Positions 1-5,885 of a DNA stretch of 8,914 bases are shown piece after piece. Where the stretch lies: NCBI GenBank assembly GCA_023394215.1, contig JAEXBH010000129.1, positions 1-8,914 on the forward strand, given 5' to 3'. Both the position numbers and the translations under genes were made by a program. Numbering within the stretch: position 1 is the stretch's first letter; each line of letters opens with the position of its first letter. The stretch is from Bacillota bacterium (GTDB lineage Bacteria > Bacillota > Clostridia > Tissierellales > Peptoniphilaceae). The notes under the pieces are model-generated. The model was not told the origin of the DNA, ran no database searches, and was given only the letters and a program-made list of their open reading frames with translations.

Positions 1-72
1 GTCAAAAGTGAGGACGGAAGCCGGGAACAGGAAGTGGAAATCTTCTACCGCTTTATCGGCAAAATCGAATGA
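1..72 (+). CDS. C-terminal tail of a large serine recombinase (partial)
   Basis: The frame is open from base 1 and stops with TGA at 70-72. It gives 23 residues, with a core reading QEVEIFYRFIGKIE. This looks like the extreme C-terminus of DUF4368-type large serine recombinases (the TndX/TnpX group), which commonly end in a charged hinge followed by a pattern like V-x-I-x-Y-x-F-I/V-G-K-I. Only the tail is visible, so catalytic serine and zinc-ribbon motifs cannot be checked. By my count the segment is about 49% GC, clearly above the AT-rich genes that follow, which fits foreign DNA. In such elements the recombinase gene often lies at one end with its 3' end facing the attachment site. The next recognisable gene here is a broken one starting about 35 bases later. 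The identification rests on a short match by eye. Confidence 0.55.
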   Translation, partial: VKSEDGSREQEVEIFYRFIGKIE

Positions 73-111
73 CACATCTTGAGATACCCAACAATATCTT
101 TAACTAAGGGA
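1..111 (+). mobile_element. Terminal end of an integrative element (inferred)
   Basis: This segment joins the putative serine recombinase tail (1-72), a short non-coding stretch, and a point near 104-112 where chromosomal coding sequence resumes in mid-domain. I infer that it is one end of an ICE or mobilisable element whose body lies to the left of the window. Neither the other end nor any other element gene is visible, so the type and size of the element are unknown. Confidence 0.5.
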
Positions 112-112
112 A
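104..112. other. Candidate attachment-site junction (attR/attL)
   Basis: Upstream of the XRE fragment the reading frame is open only back to a TAA at 101-103. The codons from 104 read L-R-E-T-G-S-S-Y-P-D. Family proteins usually have S-K-W-E-x-G-x-S-Y-P-D here, so homology appears to begin at or near the E codon (110-112). TndX/TnpX-type recombinases are known to cross over at a GA dinucleotide, and a GA is present at 110-111. The exact base is inferred. Confidence 0.45.
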
Positions 113-499
113 ACGGGCTCATCATATCCTGATATAAGCCTAATGCCCAAACTTGCTAAAATACTAAATACAAGCATTGACTACTTGCTTATTGATGAAA
201 ATTTGCCTGAAACCAGGTACGAAAATCCAACAGAAAGTAAAAAAAATATAAATGATATGATACTTAAAATAAAAGTTCTTGACAAAGGTGACAAGGTAAA
301 TGTAAATCTCCCTCTTGCCTTATTCAAAATGGGTATAGACTTATCAAGTAGCTTAAACCTGAACGGAAACAATTTAAACGATAAATTAAAAGACATAGAT
401 TTCAATACTCTTATAGCAATGGCTGAGAAAGGCATCTTAGGTAAGTTAGTCGAAATTGAAGGAGCTGATGGTGAAATAGTCACCATTTCAATAGAATAA
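104..499 (+). pseudogene. XRE-family regulator missing its N-terminal half, with SHOCT/YvlB-like C-terminal domain
   Basis: The first codons encode E-T-G-S-S-Y-P-D-I-S-L-M-P-K-L-A-K, followed by a stretch ending in S-I-D-Y-L-L. This is the typical end of an XRE helix-turn-helix domain (the last turn of the recognition region plus the final helices). The first roughly 30-35 residues expected in this family are missing. The first ATG in frame is at 143, inside the domain, and has no good ribosome binding site. A product from it would be 118 residues and could hardly bind DNA. The rest has a linker and then a domain with K-V-N-V-N-L-P-L and a C-terminal G-K-L-V-E-I-E-x-x-D-G-E pattern, resembling the C-terminal domains of SHOCT-like/DUF2089-C proteins. 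The stop overlaps the next gene by one base (TAATG). I infer that element integration cut the gene and that its N-terminal part lies beyond the element's far end. Confidence 0.65.
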
Positions 500-756
500 T
501 GAAGTTTATAGTATATCTGCCCAAAAAAGATCAAAAACTTTGCATGCCTGTACCGACTTCCCTTATTTTAAATAAATTTGTATTCGGAAAAATACTTAAC
601 TTCGGAAACTTAGGATTTTCATCTCCTAAGCTCAACAAAGATCAGATAAGAGCCATAAAAATACTTATAAAAGATTTAAAATCTAAAAACGGAGGAACTT
701 TTAATCTTGTTACTGTAGAAGATAAGGATGGAACTATCGTAAAAATTGACTTATAA
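499..756 (+). CDS. Small SHOCT-like-domain protein, partner of the XRE gene
   Basis: This gene encodes 85 residues, starting at an ATG that overlaps the preceding stop by one base. No strong ribosome binding site precedes it, so translational coupling to the upstream gene is likely. The protein has no signal peptide or membrane span. Its layout repeats the C-terminal domain of the upstream regulator. A strand with an M-P-V-P-T-S-L motif corresponds to V-N-L-P-L-A-L, a central helix begins L-N-K-D-Q-I, and the end L-V-T-V-E-D-K-D-G-T-I-V-K-I matches L-V-E-I-E-G-A-D-G-E-I-V-T-I. It is therefore probably a stand-alone version of the same domain that could pair with the regulator's C-terminus. 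The function is unknown. With its partner truncated, its expression may now depend on readthrough from the neighbouring element. Confidence 0.6.
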   Translation: MKFIVYLPKKDQKLCMPVPTSLILNKFVFGKILNFGNLGFSSPKLNKDQIRAIKILIKDLKSKNGGTFNLVTVEDKDGTIVKIDL

Positions 757-766
757 TAAAGCAACT

Positions 767-813
767 AAAAAATGGCAATCTCTATAAATTATTATGAGAG
801 TTTGCCATTTTTT
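767..813. terminator. Bidirectional intrinsic terminator
   Basis: The left arm 767-783 and the right arm 797-813 pair over 17 positions with a single mismatch, around a 13-base loop. The outer six pairs are A-T, so each strand ends in a run of T. It lies between the end of the plus-strand small gene (756) and the end of the minus-strand permease gene (823), and can serve both. Confidence 0.85.
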
Positions 814-822
814 ATAATTAAT

Positions 823-1632
823 CTATTTTTTTCTTTTTCTAAGCTTTGCTATCAAGGCTACAAAAAGCATTCCTATGATGGCTATTACTACTATAGCTCC
901 CCCGGGTCTTACATCAAAATAAAAAGATACGGTTAAGCCCAGCATCATATAAATTATTCCCAATAATACTGAATAGCTTAAAGATGCCTTATAACTTCTT
1001 GCTATCAAAAGGGCTGTGGCTACAGGCAAAACTATCAGGGATGCTACCATAAGTGCCCCTATCACCTTTGCCGCCAAGGCTATAGTAATAGCGGAAAATA
1101 AAGTGAAAATAAAGTTTATAAAGCCTACTCTCACCCCTGCAAGTCTTGCTAAATTCGGATTCATGGATATATCCAATAAAGCACCGTAAAATATAATCGA
1201 AATTGCAGATATAAATACAAAAACTATTGCAACAAATATCAAATCCAACCTTGTAACAGCTGATATGGATCCGAAAAGATAAGATTCAAAAGTGTTTCCG
1301 CCCGGCGCAAAGTCTGAAAGCAGGGCAGCCAAGCCCAAGCCCAAACTCATTATCACCGCTGTTGCCATATCCCCGTATTGAGGAAACCTCTTTCTTATAA
1401 TTTCTATAGCAAAAGCCGATATGACAGCTATCACTATAGCTCCAAATGCAGGATTAAAGCCTGCTATAAGCCCTATGGCTACCCCCATAAGAGATGTATG
1501 GGACAGGGCATCACCTATCATAGATGTTTTTCTGTTCACCATTACTACCCCTATCAGAGGAATCATTATTGACAGCATAAGTCCCGCCAATAGTGCCCTT
1601 CTCATAAAATCAAATTGAAACATTTCAAACAT
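823..1632 (-). CDS. znuB: Zinc/manganese ABC transporter, membrane permease (ZnuB type)
   Basis: This is a 269-residue hydrophobic protein of the ABC-3 permease family, which forms the membrane channel that moves a divalent metal (here probably zinc) into the cell. Near the N-terminus it carries the family signature around R-K-T-S-M-I-G-D-A-L-S-H-T-S-L-M-G-V, and about eight or nine hydrophobic segments follow, including a conserved A-K-V-I-G-A-L-M-V-A-S-L-I-V-L-P stretch. The C-terminus is lysine/arginine rich. I chose the ATG at 1632, because an AGGAGGGA site (1643-1650) sits ten bases upstream. A TTG at 1653 is in frame but has no such site. The start overlaps the end of the ATPase gene by 8 bases, so the two are translationally coupled. 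It is the last gene of the operon and ends just before the terminator at 767-813. Manganese or mixed specificity cannot be excluded from this subunit alone. Confidence 0.9.
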   Translation of the reverse strand: MFEMFQFDFMRRALLAGLMLSIMIPLIGVVMVNRKTSMIGDALSHTSLMGVAIGLIAGFNPAFGAIVIAVISAFAIEIIRKRFPQYGDMATAVIMSLGLGLAALLSDFAPGGNTFESYLFGSISAVTRLDLIFVAIVFVFISAISIIFYGALLDISMNPNLARLAGVRVGFINFIFTLFSAITIALAAKVIGALMVASLIVLPVATALLIARSYKASLSYSVLLGIIYMMLGLTVSFYFDVRPGGAIVVIAIIGMLFVALIAKLRKRKK

Positions 1633-2296
1633 TATAAATCTGTCCCTCCTCAATCTTATATTTCCTATCAGGCTTAAGTAATTCTTCTATAAGCTCAAGC
1701 TCATGAGTAACAATCATAACCGTTACCTTACTTTCCCTGTTTATCTTCCTTATCAGCTGTAAAAAGTCTCTCTTGCTTTGTTTATCGACACCCGCTGTGG
1801 GTTCGTCCAAAATTATCAGTTTTGGGTCATTTATCATTGCCCTTGCTATAATTACCCTCTGTTGCAGTCCCCCTGATAACTCATTAAAAGGAGTATTTAT
1901 ATATGAGGACAACCCCATTTGCTCTAAAATTTGACGCCCCCTATCCTTATGTTTTTTCTTTGCAATCTTTATAAAACCGAATTTTTCATATTGATTTAAG
2001 GTAACCATTTCTAAACAGGTAATCGGGAAGGCTATCTTATCAAAGTTTTGCACTTGCGGAACATAACCGACTTCACGGAAAGATTTAATCTTTGAAACCT
2101 CTTTGCCTAAGAGCTTTACATCTCCTCTGTCAGCTTTAAGTTCCCCTAAAATAAGCTTCATAAGAGTAGACTTTCCTGAACCGTTTTCTCCTATAATAGT
2201 TATGAGTTGCCCCTCTTCAACTTCTAAGTTAAGATTCTTCAAAACGTATTGACTTGTGTAGCCGAAATACAGGTCCTTTACTTCTATATGTTTCAT
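1625..2296 (-). CDS. znuC: Zinc/manganese ABC transporter, ATP-binding protein (ZnuC type)
   Basis: This 223-residue cytoplasmic ATPase would power the permease encoded next to it. All motifs of an ABC ATPase are visible: Walker A G-E-N-G-S-G-K-S-T at 36-44, Q-loop Q81, signature L-S-G-G-L-Q-Q-R at 140-147, Walker B L-I-I-L-D-E-P at 160-166 and the switch histidine H198. The length is somewhat short but normal for metal-family ATPases of Gram-positive bacteria. The ATG start overlaps the stop of the binding-protein gene as ATGA, with an AAGGAGG ribosome binding site close upstream. Its own end overlaps the permease start by 8 bases. These overlaps show a tightly coupled transporter operon. 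Zinc specificity is inferred from the ZinT-like and ZnuA-like lipoproteins upstream. Confidence 0.93.
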   Translation of the reverse strand: MKHIEVKDLYFGYTSQYVLKNLNLEVEEGQLITIIGENGSGKSTLMKLILGELKADRGDVKLLGKEVSKIKSFREVGYVPQVQNFDKIAFPITCLEMVTLNQYEKFGFIKIAKKKHKDRGRQILEQMGLSSYINTPFNELSGGLQQRVIIARAMINDPKLIILDEPTAGVDKQSKRDFLQLIRKINRESKVTVMIVTHELELIEELLKPDRKYKIEEGQIYNV

Positions 2297-3609
2297 TCAA
2301 CCTCCTTCATGGACTCATACAAATTATCCAGGTTCATTTTCATAATTTCAGCATATGAGTTGAGTCCGGCTTCTTCAAAATTGGCTTTATACTCCATTGA
2401 TGCCAGAGGCTTGCTCTTACCGCCTATCTCCTCGGCAACCGTATCTGCCCCCTTTTTTTGTCCGTTAAATTCATAAAAAATAGTCTTTACCCTATAATGC
2501 AAACAGAAGTCTATGGCCTTCTTTATTGTTTTCAAACTTGGTGTTTCAGTGCTTACCAAACCTTGCAAAGGATATTGCTTTAAGTCGAAATCTCTGCACA
2601 AATAGGCGTAAGCGTTATGGGTAACAACGAATTGTTTAAACTTCAAATTCTTAAATTTTTCCTTATAAGTAAACTCAAGCTCCGTAAGTTTACTTACTAT
2701 TTTAGTCTTGTTTTTTCTATATAATTCTTCATTTTCAGGATATTTTTGAACTAATTCATTGAGTATTGCATTTAGGTATTTCTTTGCATTTACAATGGAC
2801 ATCCACGAATGCGGATCATAAGTTATCCTATCAAGTCCCGATGTGGATCCCTCTATCAACTTCTCCACTTCTAACAATTCCCCGCTTTCGTCGGTCAACT
2901 CATAAGGAAGTAGTGGTTCCGATATCCTGTCAGATATAACAACCCAATTTCCCCCTGTCGGGAATCTATAAAAGATTTCCCCGGATTCATGTCCCATCTC
3001 AAGAGCATATACCTTGCCCTCCTCTACATCTATAGTCGATTTTTGAGGCACAAGTTCTCCCTTGCTCTGCATATTTGCCTTACCTATTTTTATAAGTTCA
3101 TCCTTGCTTTTTTTATCGCTGTTATTTATAAAGCTCACCCTCATAACATCCTCATGAGTATGGGCAAAATTGAATTTATAAAGCTTGTCTTTTTCAGCTT
3201 GATGCTGTGCCATATATTGAAAATCCCCGATAGCCGCAGCTCCCTTATAGGTAATCAGTTCAACCGTATCTGCCAAATTAAGTATTTTCAGATTCGGCGC
3301 TACCTCCCTCACCTGCGGCAACCAGCTTTCCATATTGGCACCGTTCACTATCAGCAAATCAGCCTTTAAAAGCTTTCTCATATCTCTTGGACTTGGTTCC
3401 CATAAATGAGGCTCCTTATTTTCAGGCATAAATGACCTTATCTCAAGAGTATCATCTGCAATTTCTTTTGTTAACTGCGTTATAGGATAAAAAGAGGTAT
3501 AGACCACAGGCTTACTCCCGCCTGTAGTCTCACCCCTTTGACATGCTGACATAATGAAAATTGCTGAAAAAACAAATAAAATCTTAAATATTTTCTTTGC
3601 TAATTTCAC
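2293..3609 (-). CDS. znuA: Zinc-binding lipoprotein of the ABC transporter (ZnuA type) with an inserted domain
   Basis: This is a cluster A-I (ZnuA/TroA) extracellular binding lipoprotein that would capture zinc and deliver it to ZnuBC. I chose the GTG at 3609, because AAAGGTGA (3614-3621) lies four bases upstream; an ATG at 3624 is in frame without such a site. From the GTG the protein has 438 residues. It begins with a positively charged hydrophobic signal and a lipobox ending M-S-A-C (Cys23). The four expected metal ligands can be placed: His68 in E-P-H-L-W-E-P-S, His267 in D-P-H-S-W, His331 in V-V-T-H-N-A-Y, and Glu380 in F-Y-E-F-N-G. The family is usually near 300-320 residues. The excess is an insert at about 123-263, where other ZnuA proteins carry a His-rich loop. 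The insert contains H-T-H and a segment around G-E-I-F-Y-R-F-P and is of unknown fold. The gene overlaps znuC by 4 bases. Confidence 0.88.
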   Translation of the reverse strand: MKLAKKIFKILFVFSAIFIMSACQRGETTGGSKPVVYTSFYPITQLTKEIADDTLEIRSFMPENKEPHLWEPSPRDMRKLLKADLLIVNGANMESWLPQVREVAPNLKILNLADTVELITYKGAAAIGDFQYMAQHQAEKDKLYKFNFAHTHEDVMRVSFINNSDKKSKDELIKIGKANMQSKGELVPQKSTIDVEEGKVYALEMGHESGEIFYRFPTGGNWVVISDRISEPLLPYELTDESGELLEVEKLIEGSTSGLDRITYDPHSWMSIVNAKKYLNAILNELVQKYPENEELYRKNKTKIVSKLTELEFTYKEKFKNLKFKQFVVTHNAYAYLCRDFDLKQYPLQGLVSTETPSLKTIKKAIDFCLHYRVKTIFYEFNGQKKGADTVAEEIGGKSKPLASMEYKANFEEAGLNSYAEIMKMNLDNLYESMKEVE

Positions 3610-3630
3610 ATTTTCACCTTTCATTTAATA

Positions 3631-4821
3631 TTATTCAGAAACTTCTGTAACAACTTGATCCATTGTTGAGCTTGGGCTTACCATTGTAGGATACCAGTCC
3701 TCTTTGCCTAAAAGCTCTTTTATATCCTTACCATATCTCATATGGAAATGCACTATTTCTTCTTCTCCGTGAACAGGCATCATCAGAACATACTTATATT
3801 CTTCATTGTCCTTAGTTTCAAATACATGCCAGAACAATTCGCTGTTACCGTGCTTTACACTGTGAGATTCTACATATTTATAATTAAGCTTAGCCATTTC
3901 CTTGCCTGATTCTGATATAAATCCATCATATAAAGTAAGGCTGTCTCCATCTACTTTCAATCCCTTGAAAGGCAAATGACGGCTGTCTGTAAATTCCTTC
4001 TTGATATCTTCAAGCTTCTTGCCTTCTTTTTTAGCCTTTTCTTCAAGGGCCTTCATTACTTCAGGCTTATCCAAGTAACCTTCTATATTGTTCCATTCAC
4101 CGTTCCAATCCTTAAGTTCCGCCTTCATTGCGGCTTTGCCGCCCTCTTCGGCTTTTTTCTTTTGTGATTCCATGTGCATCTTTATACCGTTAGCTATTTG
4201 AGCAGGATTGATATCTTCTTTTACAAATGTACCTGTTAAAACGGACTTATCTGCAAGCATAGCAGCTGCATCCCCGCTACCTGCTTTGAAATGGTAATGT
4301 AACATTACTTCTTCTCCGTGAGGTTCAAGAAGTAAAAGTGTAGGGAATTTGGCCTTTTCATCCTTAGCCTTAAATTCATGCCAATTGATTTCTGTCTTAC
4401 CGTGTTGTCCCTTATGATCTTTTACAAATTCATATTCTGATTCTGAAATGATTTTTCCGTCTTTAGCTTGATCTAAAAACTTAATTGTATTTCCCTGAAC
4501 TTCCATACGGTTAAATCCTACATCATTCTTCTTAATCAGGTTGGCCTTAAATTCTTCACCCTTGTCCATACCTTTAAATACAGCCTTTACTTCGTCCGTA
4601 TCTACAAATGAAGCATAATTTACCCACTTGCCTTCCCAAACGGACAAGGCTACTCCCTTATTGTCTTCCTTTGCAGCTTTATCCTTGTCGGCCTTTTCTT
4701 TGTTTTCTTCAACTTTTTTATTTTCTGTAACTTTACCGTCGTTGCCCTTCTTTCCGCAGGCACCAAGAATCAATGCAAATGCCAACATTGAACTTACTAA
4801 AATCACTTTATATTTTTTCAT
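3631..4821 (-). CDS. Lipoprotein with two tandem ZinT-like zinc-binding repeats
   Basis: The protein has 396 residues. A signal peptide with lipobox L-G-A-C (Cys22) would anchor it outside the membrane. A Lys/Glu/Asp-rich low-complexity linker (about 23-56) is followed by two related domains at about 62-178 and 239-386. Each begins W-x-G-x-W and carries six histidines at equivalent places: 136/320, 140/324, 148/332, 168/351, 175/358 and 177/360. The second repeat has the full ZinT ending H-F-H-M-R-Y-G followed by W-Y-P-T, while the first has H-Y-H-F-K-A-G and no such tail. ZinT domains bind zinc and pass it to ZnuA. Streptococcal AdcA fuses one ZinT domain to ZnuA, whereas here the domain is separate and doubled. 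The start has an AGGAGGA site (4826-4832) four bases upstream. It is the first gene of the operon, 21 bases ahead of the binding-protein start. Zinc is the likely ligand, inferred from family and context. Confidence 0.82.
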   Translation of the reverse strand: MKKYKVILVSSMLAFALILGACGKKGNDGKVTENKKVEENKEKADKDKAAKEDNKGVALSVWEGKWVNYASFVDTDEVKAVFKGMDKGEEFKANLIKKNDVGFNRMEVQGNTIKFLDQAKDGKIISESEYEFVKDHKGQHGKTEINWHEFKAKDEKAKFPTLLLLEPHGEEVMLHYHFKAGSGDAAAMLADKSVLTGTFVKEDINPAQIANGIKMHMESQKKKAEEGGKAAMKAELKDWNGEWNNIEGYLDKPEVMKALEEKAKKEGKKLEDIKKEFTDSRHLPFKGLKVDGDSLTLYDGFISESGKEMAKLNYKYVESHSVKHGNSELFWHVFETKDNEEYKYVLMMPVHGEEEIVHFHMRYGKDIKELLGKEDWYPTMVSPSSTMDQVVTEVSE

Positions 4822-4838
4822 ATAGTCCTCCTATGTAT

Positions 4839-4862
4839 TATTGTTAAGTGACACTAACAATA
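4839..4862. promoter_or_regulatory. Inverted repeat over -10 and start site, candidate operator
   Basis: TATTGTTA (4839-4846) and TAACAATA (4855-4862) are perfect 8-base inverted arms around an 8-base spacer. The repeat overlaps the -10 box and covers the predicted start site, a usual place for a repressor to block transcription. It does not match the Bacillus Zur box or the streptococcal AdcR consensus (TTAAC-n2-GTTAA) as I know them. A zinc-responsive repressor is a guess from the genes controlled. Confidence 0.45.
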
Positions 4863-4887
4863 TACAGATAAAATAAATTATCGTCAA
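4859..4887 (-). promoter_or_regulatory. Proximal promoter of the zinc operon
   Basis: On the minus strand a -35 TTGACG (4882-4887) and a -10 TATATT (4859-4864) are separated by exactly 17 bases. The start site should fall near 4852, leaving a leader of about 30 bases before the lipoprotein ATG at 4821. It is the best sigma-A-like match in this intergenic region. Confidence 0.7.
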
Positions 4888-4958
4888 TATCAAAAGTTAG
4901 TTATTACTAATTTTTTACTTAATTGTTATATTTTATCTATTTTTTACATTTGAATTAT

Positions 4959-5001
4959 CCTGATTAGTTTGTGTAAAATCAGGCGTTTTATATAAACTAA
5001 T
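4959..5001. repeat. Overlapping inverted repeats in the upstream region of the zinc operon
   Basis: Two perfect inverted repeats share bases: 4959-4965 with 4977-4983 (7 bases, CCTGATT/AATCAGG) and 4963-4970 with 4994-5001 (8 bases, ATTAGTTT/AAACTAAT). Because they share 4963-4965 they cannot both form in one RNA. They would lie in, or at the start of, any long leader from the distal promoter. AT-rich sequence makes chance repeats fairly likely. Confidence 0.35.
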
Positions 5002-5024
5002 TAAAATTTTAGGCAAACCTAAAA
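4987..5024 (-). promoter_or_regulatory. DtxR/MntR-like palindrome overlapping a possible distal promoter
   Basis: TTTTAGGCAAACCTAAAA (5007-5024) is a perfect 7-4-7 inverted repeat of the TTAGG-n4-CCTAA kind bound by DtxR/IdeR/MntR-family metal-dependent repressors. On the minus strand it contains TTGCCT (5011-5016), which can act as a -35 to TATAAA/TATATA at 4987-4994 (spacing 18 or 16). A transcript from here would carry a leader of roughly 160 bases into the zinc operon. The palindrome is clear, while the promoter and the regulator are inferred. Confidence 0.45.
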
Positions 5025-5082
5025 AAATTAAAAAATTTTTATAATATATACATAAAAGTGTTATTATCCCTTTTAAAAGTAA

Positions 5083-5107
5083 AAAAGTGATAAAAATCTA
5101 CACTTTT
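5083..5107 (-). terminator. Probable weak terminator of trmB
   Basis: AAAAGTG (5083-5089) and CACTTTT (5101-5107) form a 7-base stem with an 11-base loop. On the minus strand the second arm runs directly into more T bases. It begins about 24 bases after the trmB stop. The stem has few G-C pairs, so termination may be incomplete, with readthrough towards the zinc operon. Confidence 0.45.
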
Positions 5108-5130
5108 ACCACTTATATTTCAATATTAAA

Positions 5131-5772
5131 TTATTTATCCTTCAATAATTTGGCTTTAAGATAGCAAATCGCTATCCCCTTACTTCTCCACTTACTTTCA
5201 TATTCCGTAACTATATTGCCCTCTTTATCTTCAGGCAAATCAAAATCAACTTCTACAAGCTCAAAACCGCAGGATTTAAAATAGTCTATGGAATCCTCAA
5301 AAAAAGATCTGTCATCAGTTTTCAACTCAATAAGTCCGCTATTTTTCAATATATGCCTATAAAGCTCAAGAAGCCTCGGATGTGTGAGCCTCCTCTTATG
5401 CTGCCTATTTTTCGGCCACGGATTACAAAAATTTATATAAATCCCATCAATTTCATCTTCTTCAAAAAAATCAAGCAATTTTTCCGCTACCGCCCTGATT
5501 CCGTATATATTTTCAAGACAACTTTCTTTAAATAGTCTTCCGGCATAAACAAAGGCTCCGGCTTCCATTTCCAAGGCTATATAATTTATATCCGGATTAT
5601 CACTTGCACTCTGAAGACTGAACCTTCCTCTACCTGCCCCTATTTCAAGATATATGGGTCTGTCGTTTCCAAAAATTTCATGCCACCTTCCCTTATTTTC
5701 ATCGGGATCAAAAAAAATATATTTATTATCTCTAAGTTCGGGAATAGCCCACTCTTTGTATCTTAATCTCAT
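5131..5772 (-). CDS. trmB: tRNA (guanine-46-N7)-methyltransferase
   Basis: This 213-residue cytoplasmic enzyme transfers a methyl group from S-adenosylmethionine to N7 of G46 in the variable loop of tRNA. The length is normal for the family. Visible motifs are the SAM-binding E-I-G-A-G-R-G-R-F at 43-51, the acidic Glu68, the catalytic/tRNA-binding block N-F-C-N-P-W-P-K at 113-120 followed by K-R-R-L-T-H, K-T-D-D at 150-153, and the C-terminal T-E-Y-E-S-K-W at 188-194. Many family members have S-D-P-W-P-K in the middle block; here Asp is Asn116, a form I believe also occurs in clostridial relatives. The start ATG has AAGGAAG (5777-5783) four bases upstream. It is transcribed alone, divergent from the MATE gene, and followed by a weak hairpin. 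Confidence 0.95.
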   Translation of the reverse strand: MRLRYKEWAIPELRDNKYIFFDPDENKGRWHEIFGNDRPIYLEIGAGRGRFSLQSASDNPDINYIALEMEAGAFVYAGRLFKESCLENIYGIRAVAEKLLDFFEEDEIDGIYINFCNPWPKNRQHKRRLTHPRLLELYRHILKNSGLIELKTDDRSFFEDSIDYFKSCGFELVEVDFDLPEDKEGNIVTEYESKWRSKGIAICYLKAKLLKDK

Positions 5773-5807
5773 TTTACTTCCTTAAATTTAAAATTATCTA
5801 CCAAATT

Positions 5808-5816
5808 ATTTTAACA
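5808..5816 (-). promoter_or_regulatory. Possible trmB promoter (extended -10)
   Basis: On the minus strand TG-T-TAAAAT forms an extended -10 element (5808-5816), about 36 bases upstream of the trmB ATG. No good -35 is present at 17-18 bases, which is tolerated for extended -10 promoters. The call is weak because the region is AT-rich. Confidence 0.3.
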
Positions 5817-5856
5817 TAAAATCACACTTTACACCTAAACTTATCTGATAATAAAT

Positions 5857-5885
5857 TTGAAATATATTATCAAAAGTAATATCAT
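5857..5885 (+). promoter_or_regulatory. Promoter of the MATE transporter gene
   Basis: TTGAAA (5857-5862) and TATCAT (5880-5885) are separated by 17 bases, each one base off consensus. The start site should be near 5892, about 30 bases ahead of the chosen ATG at 5923. This also argues against the in-frame TTG at 5857 as a translation start, since it lies inside the -35 box. Confidence 0.55.

Noticed and set aside
143..499. A complete small gene starting at ATG 143
   Set aside because: The ATG lies inside a recognisable helix-turn-helix, has no ribosome binding site, and the homologous frame extends upstream to about 107. It is better read as a truncated gene.
1633..1653. Upstream TTG start (1653) for the permease
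   Set aside because: No ribosome binding site fits it. The ATG at 1632 has AGGAGGGA at proper spacing.
2989..3369. Plus-strand open frames inside the zinc genes
   Set aside because: These lie opposite well-supported minus-strand genes, lack start signals and recognisable motifs, and are shadows of coding sequence.
4822..5130. Riboswitch or small protein gene in the zinc-operon upstream region
   Set aside because: Beyond the promoters, inverted repeats and trmB hairpin listed, I see no known riboswitch core and no reading frame with a ribosome binding site.
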